Of a DNA stretch of 64,000 nt, positions 52,325 through 61,900 are shown piece by piece; the first letter of the stretch is position 1, and each line of letters starts with the position of its first letter. The translations under genes and the position numbers were made by a program. This DNA comes from Paenibacillaceae bacterium (GTDB lineage: Bacteria > Bacillota > Bacilli > Paenibacillales > Paenibacillaceae). The DNA lies in contig CAAFUF010000049.1 of the NCBI GenBank assembly GCA_900766135.1, positions 1-64,000 on the forward strand, given 5' to 3'. The notes under the pieces are model-generated. The model was not told where the DNA came from. It searched no databases and worked only from the letters and a program-made list of their open reading frames with translations.

Positions 52325-54349
52325 CTAAAATTCAAAATCAAAGCTACCCGCTTCGCTCAATTCAAACGGACCGGGCGTGACATCTGCATCAGGTCTCTTG
52401 GTCCCGAAGAAGTCGGAGTCGAAACGATAAGGAGTGCCGTCCGGCTCCTCATACTTCATCTCGGCGTGATAAGTCTTGCCAAGCAGATCGGTGGTCACCA
52501 ATAGGGCAGAGGCTCCTCGAAGCCATTCGGGCGCATGGACCTGAATTTGTACTCTGCCTTGCGCAGGATGAACTTGAACGGTGATGCCCTTCTGCGCATC
52601 CATTTTCGCATGGGGTTCATGACTGCCTGGAACCGCATGGTTAAGATATACATTTCCGCCCATCGCCACCGGAAGAACGGCATTTCCGATAAAGAAATCC
52701 TTTGCGGCATCGCCAAGCGCAGCAAGCTCCTCTTTGGTGTATTCCCACCACTTCTTATCCTTGGCATCAGGATGGTTGTCGTAGCCCCCCAGTCCCACGG
52801 CATGCAGATAGCAGATGGAATCGTCCGGAACTCCATCCATGACCGTCTTCCCGTTCTCTCCAACTTCATCCCTTGGTTTAAGCGGAAGATGCTCGAAAAA
52901 GGTGATGGGAACCGGCTCCTGATTCGCACCCTCATCCCCCAAAAAGATATTGTTGTAGTACCTGTCATCGCCTCCCGTGATATTGGAGTAACCTGCCATT
53001 GCCGTCTCGTGAGGGAAGTGATACGGCGTAGTACGGGTAATTTCGGAACGAACGACAAATCGGCCTGCAAACAAATTATGGACAAAGGCTCCGCCCTGCG
53101 CCATATTCCGGAAGTTCATGGGAGAGAGGAACAGATTGTGATCCGCCATATACGGACCATGGCAAACCTCAACGAACAAGTCTTCAGATAGGTTGTCAAA
53201 AAATACATTGCGGCTGATGCGGGTACCCTGTGCTTGCCAGTCAAGCCAAAGTGCACGGTAACAGCTATAGATGATATTTTCACAAATTTGAGTATCCAGG
53301 GAAGCATGCAGTTTGATTCCGGCGACTTCGGCACCGTGTCTGAGCCGTTTGTGGTGAATATTGTAAATGCGGTTCTGATAAATGCGGCTGAAGGCGGCCC
53401 CCATATGGCCCACAATCCCTGCCTGTTCGCAATCATGAATCACATTACCTCGAACGATGTGACTGCCGACTCGATCCTTATGCCAACCGGAGCGTAATGC
53501 CCGTAAAATAACCTCCTGCTCGCGTTGCGTACCGCCTTTAATATGTTTCCCGGAAGACTTAGCGTGACCTGTACCGACTTCGGTACCCAGGCTGATCCCA
53601 ACGCATTTGGATTCACTGATGATATTGTTTTCAATAATCCACCCCTTGCTCCAGTGAGGTCCGATCAAACCTTCCTGATAGTCCGTAGGCGGCGCCCATT
53701 GTGGAGAGGCTTGGCGAAGCGTGAATCCGCTTACAGTTATGTAGTTAAGTCCGGGTTTCTCAGGCCAGAAGCAATAAGGACGGACGTTGATTTCTACATT
53801 TTCCTTACGAGGATCTTTTCCGCCAAAATTGGCCCAGATCTTGGTTGTTGCAGATCCAACTTCGGCATACCATGTTAACAGCGAGTCTTTGGGGTATTTG
53901 GCTTCGGGCCAAACTTCGGGCTGGTGAACCTTCTCGACACGATCGCATTCATACAGAGATTTGCCATCCAAATAGACATCCCCGAGATGGACCGGGAAGG
54001 GCCCGTCAAACACCCAGTCTCCACGGAGCTCCTCTTTAAAGGGATTACGAACGGAAAATAGGGAGTTAGGTACTTCTGTACTCCAAACAGGGCCTCCCTC
54101 CGACTTCCAGTCGGTAATCCGTTCAGCTCCTGTTATGACGACTTCCCCGTCGCCTGCGGATCGATAGATGATTCGATGCTCCTCCGTTCCTCCATTGGCC
54201 GGGTTCACCCATTCCCTGTATACTCCGGCATGAACGATAACCGTATCCCCAGCCATGGCAAGAGCCGCAGCGCGTGATAGGGTACGAAAGGGTTGATCCA
54301 TTGTTCCGCTTGCCTGATCATTCCCATGCATGGATACATGGTATTCCAT
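52325..54349 (-). CDS. right-handed parallel beta-helix protein (GH141/DUF1565-like)
   Basis: The 674-residue protein starts EYHVSMHGNDQASGTMDQPF, followed by RTLSRAAALA and IVHAGVYRE, the usual beginning of DUF1565-type parallel beta-helix carbohydrate-active enzymes. Many helix coils follow (ENNIISESKCVGISLGTEV, RGNVIHDCEQAGIVGHMGAA, ENIIYSCYRALWLDW). A beta domain ends the chain. No signal peptide is seen, so it may be cytoplasmic. GH141 (fucosidase/xylanase) is the most similar family I know, but pectin-active enzymes share the fold. The ATG at 54349 follows AAGGAG; the longer frame to 54484 has no site. Confidence 0.78.
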   Translation of the reverse strand: MEYHVSMHGNDQASGTMDQPFRTLSRAAALAMAGDTVIVHAGVYREWVNPANGGTEEHRIIYRSAGDGEVVITGAERITDWKSEGGPVWSTEVPNSLFSVRNPFKEELRGDWVFDGPFPVHLGDVYLDGKSLYECDRVEKVHQPEVWPEAKYPKDSLLTWYAEVGSATTKIWANFGGKDPRKENVEINVRPYCFWPEKPGLNYITVSGFTLRQASPQWAPPTDYQEGLIGPHWSKGWIIENNIISESKCVGISLGTEVGTGHAKSSGKHIKGGTQREQEVILRALRSGWHKDRVGSHIVRGNVIHDCEQAGIVGHMGAAFSRIYQNRIYNIHHKRLRHGAEVAGIKLHASLDTQICENIIYSCYRALWLDWQAQGTRISRNVFFDNLSEDLFVEVCHGPYMADHNLFLSPMNFRNMAQGGAFVHNLFAGRFVVRSEITRTTPYHFPHETAMAGYSNITGGDDRYYNNIFLGDEGANQEPVPITFFEHLPLKPRDEVGENGKTVMDGVPDDSICYLHAVGLGGYDNHPDAKDKKWWEYTKEELAALGDAAKDFFIGNAVLPVAMGGNVYLNHAVPGSHEPHAKMDAQKGITVQVHPAQGRVQIQVHAPEWLRGASALLVTTDLLGKTYHAEMKYEEPDGTPYRFDSDFFGTKRPDADVTPGPFELSEAGSFDFEF

Positions 54350-54487
54350 AAAAATCTCCTTCTTCCTGCCTATCGGATGTCGCCTGTTCAAACGGCTATA
54401 AATATTGTACAAATGATGGCCGGAATGGTCAAAAGGTGTCCTCGATGGATGTAGAATCGGCTGATACGAAATTGCCCTATACATTAC

Positions 54488-54514
54488 GAAAACCCGCTCA
54501 CCGAGCGGGTTTTC
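54488..54514 (-). terminator. terminator after the short-chain dehydrogenase gene
   Basis: AAAACCCGCTC and GAGCGGGTTTT form a perfect 11-bp stem with a three-base loop. It is placed to end minus-strand transcription of the 54535 gene; the A/T-rich ends would allow either direction. Confidence 0.85.
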
Positions 54515-54534
54515 ACTTTCAAGCTCCCATTTGA

Positions 54535-55443
54535 TTATTGCACCGCACCAAACTCATACCTCACCTGTGTCATCTCCTCCGAAACCGCCCACAACCGCCG
54601 CGCGGCGGCTTCGTCATGCGAGCGCGGACTCGATTCGACCTTCTTGGGGAAGCCGCGCAATTCGAGAAGGCTTGGCCCAAAGTAATCGCCGCCTCGGACA
54701 TCTGGCGCGGTGGCCGCATAAAGGGTCGGCAAGACGCCCATTTTCGGGGGCTGCGCGAACATCGGATTCAAGCGTCGCATGAAGTTGGAATGTCGCAGCG
54801 CATTGGTTGCGGACCAGCCCGGATGTGCCGCTACGGCCAGGGTGGATTGGCCTGCGGCTACAAGCCGACGCTGCAGCTCGTAGGTGAACAGAAGATTCGC
54901 CAGCTTGCTCTGAGCATAGCCGAGCGATGGCTTGTAATTCCGTTCCAGGTTCAGGTCATCAAAGTGAATGACTCCCGATCGATGCGAAATGCTGCTTACG
55001 GTCACAATGCGTGCGCCTAGCGTCGCGCCAAGCAGATCCAGCAGCAGACCGGTCAGCGCAAAATGCCCCAGGTGATTCGTCCCGAATTGCTGCTCGAAGC
55101 CCTGTACGGTCTTCCCGTAAGGGGGATGCGCCACGCCGGCGTTGTTGATCAGGAGATCCAGCCGTTGATAGTTCTGGCGAAAGGCCGTCGCAAAAGCGCG
55201 GACGGAGGCCAGATCGCCCAAATCGAGCGCCATGACTACGACTTTGCCCGACGGCTTAAGTGCTTGAATCCGGTCAGCGGCAAGGTTGGCATTGGCGATA
55301 CTGCGGCAGGCCATAATGACCGTCGCCCCTTTGCTGGCTAGGGCCCGCGCCGCTTCCCAGCCAATTCCGCTGTTGGCTCCGGTTACGATAGCCACACGTC
55401 CCGTCTGATCCGGCATGTGGTCTTCTGTCCAGGATGTTGTCAT
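54535..55443 (-). CDS. short-chain dehydrogenase/reductase (retinol-dehydrogenase-like)
   Basis: The 302-residue oxidoreductase has the NAD(P)-binding TGANSGIG motif (about residue 21), the structural NNAG (about 95), catalytic Ser in VTVSSISHRSG and the YAQSK catalytic Tyr-Lys pair. This size and the GFEQQFGTNHLGHFALTGLL segment are typical of the retinol-dehydrogenase/WW-domain-oxidoreductase-like group. It lies just downstream of another SDR gene on the minus strand, 17 bp apart, so they form an operon. The substrate is unknown. Confidence 0.88.
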   Translation of the reverse strand: MTTSWTEDHMPDQTGRVAIVTGANSGIGWEAARALASKGATVIMACRSIANANLAADRIQALKPSGKVVVMALDLGDLASVRAFATAFRQNYQRLDLLINNAGVAHPPYGKTVQGFEQQFGTNHLGHFALTGLLLDLLGATLGARIVTVSSISHRSGVIHFDDLNLERNYKPSLGYAQSKLANLLFTYELQRRLVAAGQSTLAVAAHPGWSATNALRHSNFMRRLNPMFAQPPKMGVLPTLYAATAPDVRGGDYFGPSLLELRGFPKKVESSPRSHDEAAARRLWAVSEEMTQVRYEFGAVQ

Positions 55444-55460
55444 AGGGTTTCGTCCTTCCT

Positions 55461-56219
55461 TTAGATCTGAGAGCCGCCTCCATCCACGGGGATTTCGGCT
55501 CCGGTGGTGTAAGTCGCGTCGAACGCCAAGAATGCGACAGTCTTGGCTACTTCGATCGGGTCACCGAATCGCAGCATGGGGATCTGCTGTTCCATCTGCG
55601 CCTTGGTCTGCTCCGCCGCTTCTTTCGGCATTGATTTCTCCATAATGCCCGTGTCGATCGGGCCGGGGCTGACCGCGTTGACGCGAATCTTCCGCGGCAG
55701 CAGTTCGCGGGCCAGACTGCGGGTCATCGAGCGCAGCGCGGCTTTACTGGCCCCGTATGCACTGAGCATCGGGATCCCCACGGTGTTCGCGATCGAGGTC
55801 GTGAGCACCACGCCGCTTCCTTCGTTGAGCAACGGGGTCAGTTTCTGCACGGTGAAGTATGGACCTTTGGCGTTGATCGCCAGCAACTCGTCGTACATTT
55901 CCTCGGTCGTCAATTCGAAGGGAACAAAGCCCGTGATGCCGGCGTTAACGAACAAGGCATCGATCGTTCCGAATTCGGCCTTGACCCGGTCGGCCAATTC
56001 GTCGATATCCGTTAACGACGCGGCGTCGCTGAGCACGGCGACCGCATTGCTGCCAAGCTTTTCGCGAGCGGAGTCCAGCTTCGCCTGGGTACGACCGGTG
56101 ATCAGGACGCTTGCGCCTTCATCCGCCAGCAGCTTCGCTGTCGTAAGGCCGAGCCCGCTGCTGCCTCCCGTAATTACGATTTTTTTGCCTGCATATTTAT
56201 TTCCCTGATTGTGATCCAT
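55461..56219 (-). CDS. short-chain dehydrogenase/reductase (classical)
   Basis: The 252-residue classical SDR has TGGSSGLG (cofactor glycine motif), NAG in VNAGITG, catalytic Ser in TTSIANT, and YGASK. It ends in the family tail VAFLAFDATYTTGAEIPVDGG. The Arg and Lys after the glycine motif (TGRTQAKLD) favour NADP(H). It is divergent from a TetR-type regulator with a palindrome in the gap, so the pair is probably controlled by it. Confidence 0.9.
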   Translation of the reverse strand: MDHNQGNKYAGKKIVITGGSSGLGLTTAKLLADEGASVLITGRTQAKLDSAREKLGSNAVAVLSDAASLTDIDELADRVKAEFGTIDALFVNAGITGFVPFELTTEEMYDELLAINAKGPYFTVQKLTPLLNEGSGVVLTTSIANTVGIPMLSAYGASKAALRSMTRSLARELLPRKIRVNAVSPGPIDTGIMEKSMPKEAAEQTKAQMEQQIPMLRFGDPIEVAKTVAFLAFDATYTTGAEIPVDGGGSQI

Positions 56220-56262
56220 TCTCCTCTTCCTCCCTTGGTTGAATTCGATTTACGGCTTTCAT

Positions 56263-56275
56263 AGACACATTGTCT
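56263..56275. promoter_or_regulatory. palindrome in the SDR/tetR-type intergenic region
   Basis: AGACA-CAT-TGTCT is a perfect 13-bp inverted repeat between the divergent genes. It is a candidate TetR-type operator. Confidence 0.5.
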
Positions 56276-56394
56276 GTGCTAATCTTATCTAAGCGATTTG
56301 GCTCATACAACCAATAAACCGGCGCATTCGTGGCTTATCCAACACCTGCTCGGATTTGTTGTTTTTATATTCGGATAGAGAGGAGAGGCTTAAC

Positions 56395-56976
56395 ATGCTC
56401 ACGAACCCCGACGATCCCCGTGTGAAAAGAACGCGTCAGCTCCTGATGCAAGCTTTTATGGAATTGCTAGAGCAGAAGAAGAATGTCTCGTCGATTACCA
56501 TACAAGATATCACGGCCTACGCGACCGTAAATCGCTCGACGTTCTATGCGCATTTTGAAGACAAATTCACGTTTCTGGAGAGCTGGATGAGGGAGAAATT
56601 CCTGGAGAAGCTGGAGGATGAGCTGCCGAATGCGGCGTTATCCGATATCGGGAGCCTGCGAACGCTGATTCTCATCGTGTTCGATTTTCTCTTCTGTACG
56701 CGTCCGTATATGTCTTTGGCGGATCGTCAGTATGAGACCCTGTTTGAGCTCGTGATGCAAAAGGAACTCTATGATCTCTTATTTGCCTGGTTAAGCGAGC
56801 AAGCGGAACCCTCCCTTTCGCGCAAGACGGTGGAGACGACCGCCCGAATCGCAAGCTGGGGCATCTTTGGAGCGGCCATGGAGTGGAGCAGGCAACCGCA
56901 GCAGAGTTCGGCGGAAGACACGGTGAAAGACGTTCTGGTGGTCGTTGCCGCAGGTTTAGCCCCCGTCACCGGATAA
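56395..56976 (+). CDS. TetR/AcrR-family transcriptional regulator
   Basis: The 193-residue protein has a TetR helix-turn-helix (about 10-60: RTRQLLMQAFMELLEQKKNV, ITAYATVNRSTFYAHFEDKF) and an all-helical ligand domain with the LFCTRPYM-type stretch. The start ATG 56395 lies after GGAGAGGC; the open frame begins 13 codons earlier. It is divergent from two short-chain dehydrogenase genes and probably represses them until an inducer binds. Confidence 0.9.
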   Translation: MLTNPDDPRVKRTRQLLMQAFMELLEQKKNVSSITIQDITAYATVNRSTFYAHFEDKFTFLESWMREKFLEKLEDELPNAALSDIGSLRTLILIVFDFLFCTRPYMSLADRQYETLFELVMQKELYDLLFAWLSEQAEPSLSRKTVETTARIASWGIFGAAMEWSRQPQQSSAEDTVKDVLVVVAAGLAPVTG

Positions 56977-57067
56977 TTGAAGAGCAGCATCCCTGTTAGA
57001 CAAAACAGCCAGAGATTACTTACAATAGGCTTAATAGAATCGATGGGAAGGATACAGGGCGGCTGTG

Positions 57068-58309
57068 ATGAATATCCTTGAAGACTTATTGCTGCAGGTA
57101 GCGTTCGTCGTTACGTTGATTTTCGCTTTCCAATTATTTTATTCGATCGGCTTTGGTAGATTTAAGTATTTCAGGCTGACGCAGGCGCTTCTATTCGGAG
57201 TCGCGCTTGTGTTGTGCATGACCTTTCCCGTCCACGTTACCGATCAATTATCCATCGACATCCGTATCGTTCCGTTGCTTCTGGGGGCGTTCTACGGCGG
57301 GGTCGAGACGACGCTGTTTCTATCCTTGCTTATTCTGCTCTACCGCGCCTACCTTGGGATGGATGGCGGATTCTATGCGACGACGTTGGCCGTATTTATG
57401 TGCATCCCGATCTTCATGTATTTCCAATCCCGATTCCTGCAAGCGAATAAGAACCAAAAGCTGCGGATCGCGACAGATCTAACGGTTAGCTATTGCATTT
57501 GCAGTTTTATTTCAATGGCCCTCTTTATTGGCTTATTCGATACGTTCTTGAGCTCTATACTTCTGTACACCCTGGTTATGGTGGTCGTCGTGCTGGTCTT
57601 CGTTGCGTTGAATGAGACGGTTAGGGAGACGCTCGAGAAAAATCAGCAGCGGCTGGCGGAAGCCAAAGAGGCGGAGATCGCTTTTTTGCGTTCGCAGATT
57701 CAGCCGCATTTTCTAAACAATGCCCTCAATTCGATAGCCGTTCTCTGCGTAGAAGACCCCCCACAGGCGAAACAGCTTACGCTGGACCTCTCTCAATATC
57801 TCAGATCCGGGCTTAACTTCAAGCAAATGGACACGTTTACGACATTGGAGAACGAGTTGGAGTTAACCCAGGCTTACGTAAACATCGAAAAGGCACGATT
57901 CGGCGACCGGTTAGCCATCGAGTACGAAATCGAGGCCGATTCGAATCGCCTCATTCCTCCGCTCATCTTGCAACCACTGGTCGAGAATGCGATCAAGCAC
58001 GGTTTGATGTCTAGCGTACGAGGCGGCATCGTCAAAATCTCGGTTCGGGAAATGGACGAGAAGCTTCGGTTCAGCGTCGAGGATAACGGATGCGGAATGA
58101 GCGAGGCGAAGCGGCAAGAAGTGCTTGGTTCGGATTCGGGGCGCAGAGGAATCGGGCTGAGAAACATAGCACGGCGAATCAAGCTGCTGTACGACGCAAG
58201 CTTGCAAGTCAAAAGTGCGGTCGGAGTCGGAACGAAAGTGTTCTTCGAGCTCCCCTATCCGTCAGACAGGAGGAAGTTGGATGATAAGAGCGATGATCGT
58301 GGACGATGA
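57068..58309 (+). CDS. LytS-like sensor histidine kinase
   Basis: The 413-residue membrane kinase has six or so N-terminal helices of the 5TM-LytS type (about 5-185), a coiled coil, a His_kinase domain with the phospho-accepting His in QIQPHFLNNALNSI (about residue 220), and a HATPase domain with N-box PLVENAIKHGL and G-box DNGCGM and GIGLRN. The family senses cell-wall or small-metabolite signals. ATG 57068 follows a GTG at 57065 in the same frame; either could start. It overlaps the response-regulator gene by 29 bp. Confidence 0.9.
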   Translation: MNILEDLLLQVAFVVTLIFAFQLFYSIGFGRFKYFRLTQALLFGVALVLCMTFPVHVTDQLSIDIRIVPLLLGAFYGGVETTLFLSLLILLYRAYLGMDGGFYATTLAVFMCIPIFMYFQSRFLQANKNQKLRIATDLTVSYCICSFISMALFIGLFDTFLSSILLYTLVMVVVVLVFVALNETVRETLEKNQQRLAEAKEAEIAFLRSQIQPHFLNNALNSIAVLCVEDPPQAKQLTLDLSQYLRSGLNFKQMDTFTTLENELELTQAYVNIEKARFGDRLAIEYEIEADSNRLIPPLILQPLVENAIKHGLMSSVRGGIVKISVREMDEKLRFSVEDNGCGMSEAKRQEVLGSDSGRRGIGLRNIARRIKLLYDASLQVKSAVGVGTKVFFELPYPSDRRKLDDKSDDRGR

Positions 58310-58871
58310 ACCTTTGTCGGTGCGAGGGCTACAGCATCTGCTTGCCGAATATGAGGACCTCGAAGTATGCGGCGCGTTTCTGACTCCGCGCGAGGCGTTT
58401 GAGTATGTGCGAGCCAACCCCATTCAAGTGGCTTTCCTCGATATCTCCATGCCGGAAGTGGACGGAATGTCGTTGTCCCGATTATTGCTGGAGCAGGATC
58501 CTTCCATCTCCGTCATTTTCGTCACGGGTTTCGACGATTATGCGGTACAAGCGTTCGAAGTGAACGCATTAGACTACTTGATGAAGCCGGTGACGGAACA
58601 ACGGTTTGCCCGAACGTGGGAGAAGATCAAGGAGAAGTATCGAGAGGAGGCTTCCGAGGAGGAGCCGGCCTCAACCGGCTTGCTGACCGGACAGGAGACG
58701 CGAATCGTCCAATATATGGCGGAAGGGTTATCCAACAGGCAAATCGCGGAGTCCCTGCACATCACTTCGGAAACGGTGAAGTCTCACTTGAAGAACGTTT
58801 TTCGGAAGCTGGACGTCAATAATCGCGTGAAGGCGCTGCAGCGCGCCAAGGAATTGAAGATTATATCATAG
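58281..58871 (+). CDS. response regulator with LuxR-type output
   Basis: The 196-residue protein has a receiver domain with DDE (about residues 8-10), phospho-acceptor Asp in VAFLDISMPEVDG and the LMKPV Lys (about 105), ending at about residue 125. The receiver core FDDYAVQAFEVNALDYLMKP is of the kind normally attached to LytTR DNA-binding domains. Here it is joined to a LuxR/NarL helix-turn-helix (about 140-196: GLSNRQIAESLHITSETVKS, NRVKALQRAKELK). It is the partner of the upstream LytS-like kinase. AGGAGGAAG precedes the ATG. Confidence 0.9.
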   Translation: MIRAMIVDDEPLSVRGLQHLLAEYEDLEVCGAFLTPREAFEYVRANPIQVAFLDISMPEVDGMSLSRLLLEQDPSISVIFVTGFDDYAVQAFEVNALDYLMKPVTEQRFARTWEKIKEKYREEASEEEPASTGLLTGQETRIVQYMAEGLSNRQIAESLHITSETVKSHLKNVFRKLDVNNRVKALQRAKELKIIS

Positions 58872-58889
58872 CCGACAGGCGTTCCTTCC

Positions 58890-58916
58890 AATCCCCCCCA
58901 TTCGGGGGATTTTTTA
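58890..58916 (+). terminator. terminator after the two-component operon
   Basis: ATCCCCCC-ATTC-GGGGGAT followed by six T residues is a typical terminator, about 20 bp after the stop codon. Confidence 0.85.
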
Positions 58917-58974
58917 ATAGGATTGATTATTCTACATTAATAGACAATGGATCAATCTTAATTGGAGGAGAATT

Positions 58975-61900
58975 ATGCGCCGAATTTTTACCTTGTTCAT
59001 GTTGTGCGTGATGCTTGGGGGCAACTTGTCCCTGCCGACGGCTCACGCAGAGGAAATTCAGGACAACGATTTTACTTATGTGGTGCAATCGGACGACACG
59101 GTCATGATTACGGGTTACACGGGAAATAGCAGGGAGGTCGTCATTCCGAGCGAGATCGAAGGGAAGGCGGTCACCGTCATCGGAAGTAGCGCATTGTCCA
59201 ACGCCGGACTTGCCAGCGTTACGATCCCGATCGGCATTACAAGAATCGAGAGCTTCGCCTTTTACCGCAATCAGCTTACAGACCTCACGATTCCGGATGG
59301 CGTTACGTACATTGGCAACAATGCCTTCGAGTCCAACCAATTATCCCACGCCGCGATCCCGCCGAGCGTTGCGGAGATTTACGATTATGCCTTCAAAGAC
59401 AATCGCTTGACCGCGATCGAGATTCCCCGCGTAACGTACCTCGGTAAAGGGGCTTTTCAAAAAAACCTTCTACAAAGCGTTATGCTTGAAAACTTAACCT
59501 TCCTGGGTGCCTATGCCTTCGAGAACAATCAGTTGGAAAGCCTAATGCTTCCCGGCAGCCTGAATTCCATCGGAATGGGTGCATTCCAGCATAATCGTCT
59601 GGCCAGCGTTGCCCTTCCGGAAGGACTGACTCGAATTGAGGATTATGCCTTCGCCAACAATCAATTAACGACGCTTCAAATCCCCAAATCGGTAATCGCC
59701 ATCCACGTCAATGCCTTCGAGAGCAATCAATTGGGCAGTGTTGCGATCCCACCGAATGTCGATTTGGGCAGCGGGGATATGTATCCCGTATTCGGTCTGA
59801 ATCCGAATGTTGCGGTCTATGTTCCGCTCGCCGGCGACGTATCGGTTCAAAACCATGCCAGCAAATACGGTCTCCAGATCGTCCCTTGCAAATATGGGAT
59901 TACCTATGACGGGAACGGCAGCACAGGGGGCACGCCTCCCTCATCGACGCCTTATGTGTGCTATAAACCGTTTGCGGTCCCGGATCAAGGTTCGTTAACG
60001 AAGGATGGTTATACCTTCAAAGGATGGAATACGATGCCGGATGGAAGCGGGACGAATTACTTCGGCGGCAACTATCCGATTATTTATGGCTTTCCGTACG
60101 GGAACTTGACCTTGTATGCCAACTGGGAGACGAGTACCTATCAAGTAACGTTCGATACGAGAGGGGGATCGTCCGTCGCATCCCAAACGGTTGCCTACGG
60201 AGAACAAGCAACTGAACCTCCGGTGCCGACGAGGGCGGAATATGCCTTTGACGGATGGTATCAGGACATCGGATACTCGCAGCCATGGGACTTCGCCCAG
60301 GGCAACGTCTTCGGAGATATGACGCTGTATGCGAAATGGAAGTGGAACGGATCGGCGGCTATTTCTTCACTGGAGCTGACGGCGGACAACGAGAATGTGA
60401 CAGGCGGCGATAACCTTACGGTAACCGGCGTGGTGAGAGACGAGAACAACTCGCCTGTTGCGCATGCCGTCGTGAATCTGAATAGTACGAGAGGCAAATG
60501 GAAGCTTACGGAGGGCAGTGACGCGTCCGCGACAACGGATGCGAGCGGCAGGTTTACCGCGGAATGGACGGCTCCTTGGGTCACGGAGCCTGAATCCGTG
60601 ACCCTCACGGGGAGCGTAGACGGTACGATCGACGTGATGGACAGCCGGACGCTTCAGGTCGTCCCGTCGGAGAAGTCCAATGCCCGGTTAAGCGGCTTGT
60701 CGCTAGGTTCCATGACGCTCAGTCCGGAATTCTCGGGCGACACGTACAATTACACCGTTGCGGACGTCAGCCATGTCGTAACGAGTATCGAGGTGACGGC
60801 AACCACAGCCAGCGATCTTTCAAAGTTGAACATTAACCATATGCCTGTCGCCAGCGGTTCAGCCGTCCGTGTACCGTTGCAAACCGGGTTGAACTTAATA
60901 CCGATCGTCGTCACCGCGGGGGACGGACTCCACACGCAGACGTATACACTGCATGTACGCAGAGCCAGTACGACGACCAGCGGAGATTATGCCTACCGTC
61001 TGAAAGACGACGGCAGCGGGATTGGGATTACGAGGTACAAAGGAACGGATTCGAATGTGGTCATTCCCGAGACGATCGACGGCTACGTCGTGATGGAGAT
61101 CGGAGAGGGTGCTTTTGCGAACGAGGAGCTGACGGCGGTGACGCTGCCGAATGGCTTAACTTCCGTGAACAGCCGTGCTTTCCAGAATAATCGGCTAACC
61201 TCGATTACGATCCCAAGCAGTGTGACTCAGGTAGGTGATTATGCATTCTATAACAATCTTCTGGAGAATGTAATGTTCGCCGAAGAGGGACTGCAAGAGA
61301 TCGGTTTCGGCGCGTTCTCCGATAATCAGTTGTCTTCCATCATTCTTCCAGTGACGACAACTTACTTGGATACGAATGCCTTTAATAATAACAGGCTCAC
61401 TCAAGTGATCCTGCCTGCGACCTTGAGGCTGGGGGACGAAGTGTTCGGAGGGACGCAAAATGGAGTCAAGCTCATCTTCCCGGCCGTTGGCGACCAAGAC
61501 ATGGTCAATTATGCGACTTCGAACGGGTTCCCTTTTGAATCGAGCGATGTCCGCGTCGAATATGACGGCAACGGGCAAACCGAAGGGGAAGCGCCGGTCG
61601 ACAATACGCATTACAGTTATTATTCATCGATAATCATTCAGCCGGGCGGAAGCTTAAAGAGAACGGGATTTACTTTTCAAGGATGGAATACGGGGAACGA
61701 TGGAAGCGGAAATTTCCATGAGGCGGGTAAAAGCTATAAATTCAAGCTCGTACGCGGAATTGTGAAGCTCTATGCCGTATGGGAACCTGCGCCTGTGCAA
61801 TATTCCGTTTCGTATGAGACGAACGGGGGAACGGCCATTCCTGCGACGACCGCCAGCGAGGGGGCTTATCTTGCCGAGCCGCCGATGCCGGCCAGAGACG

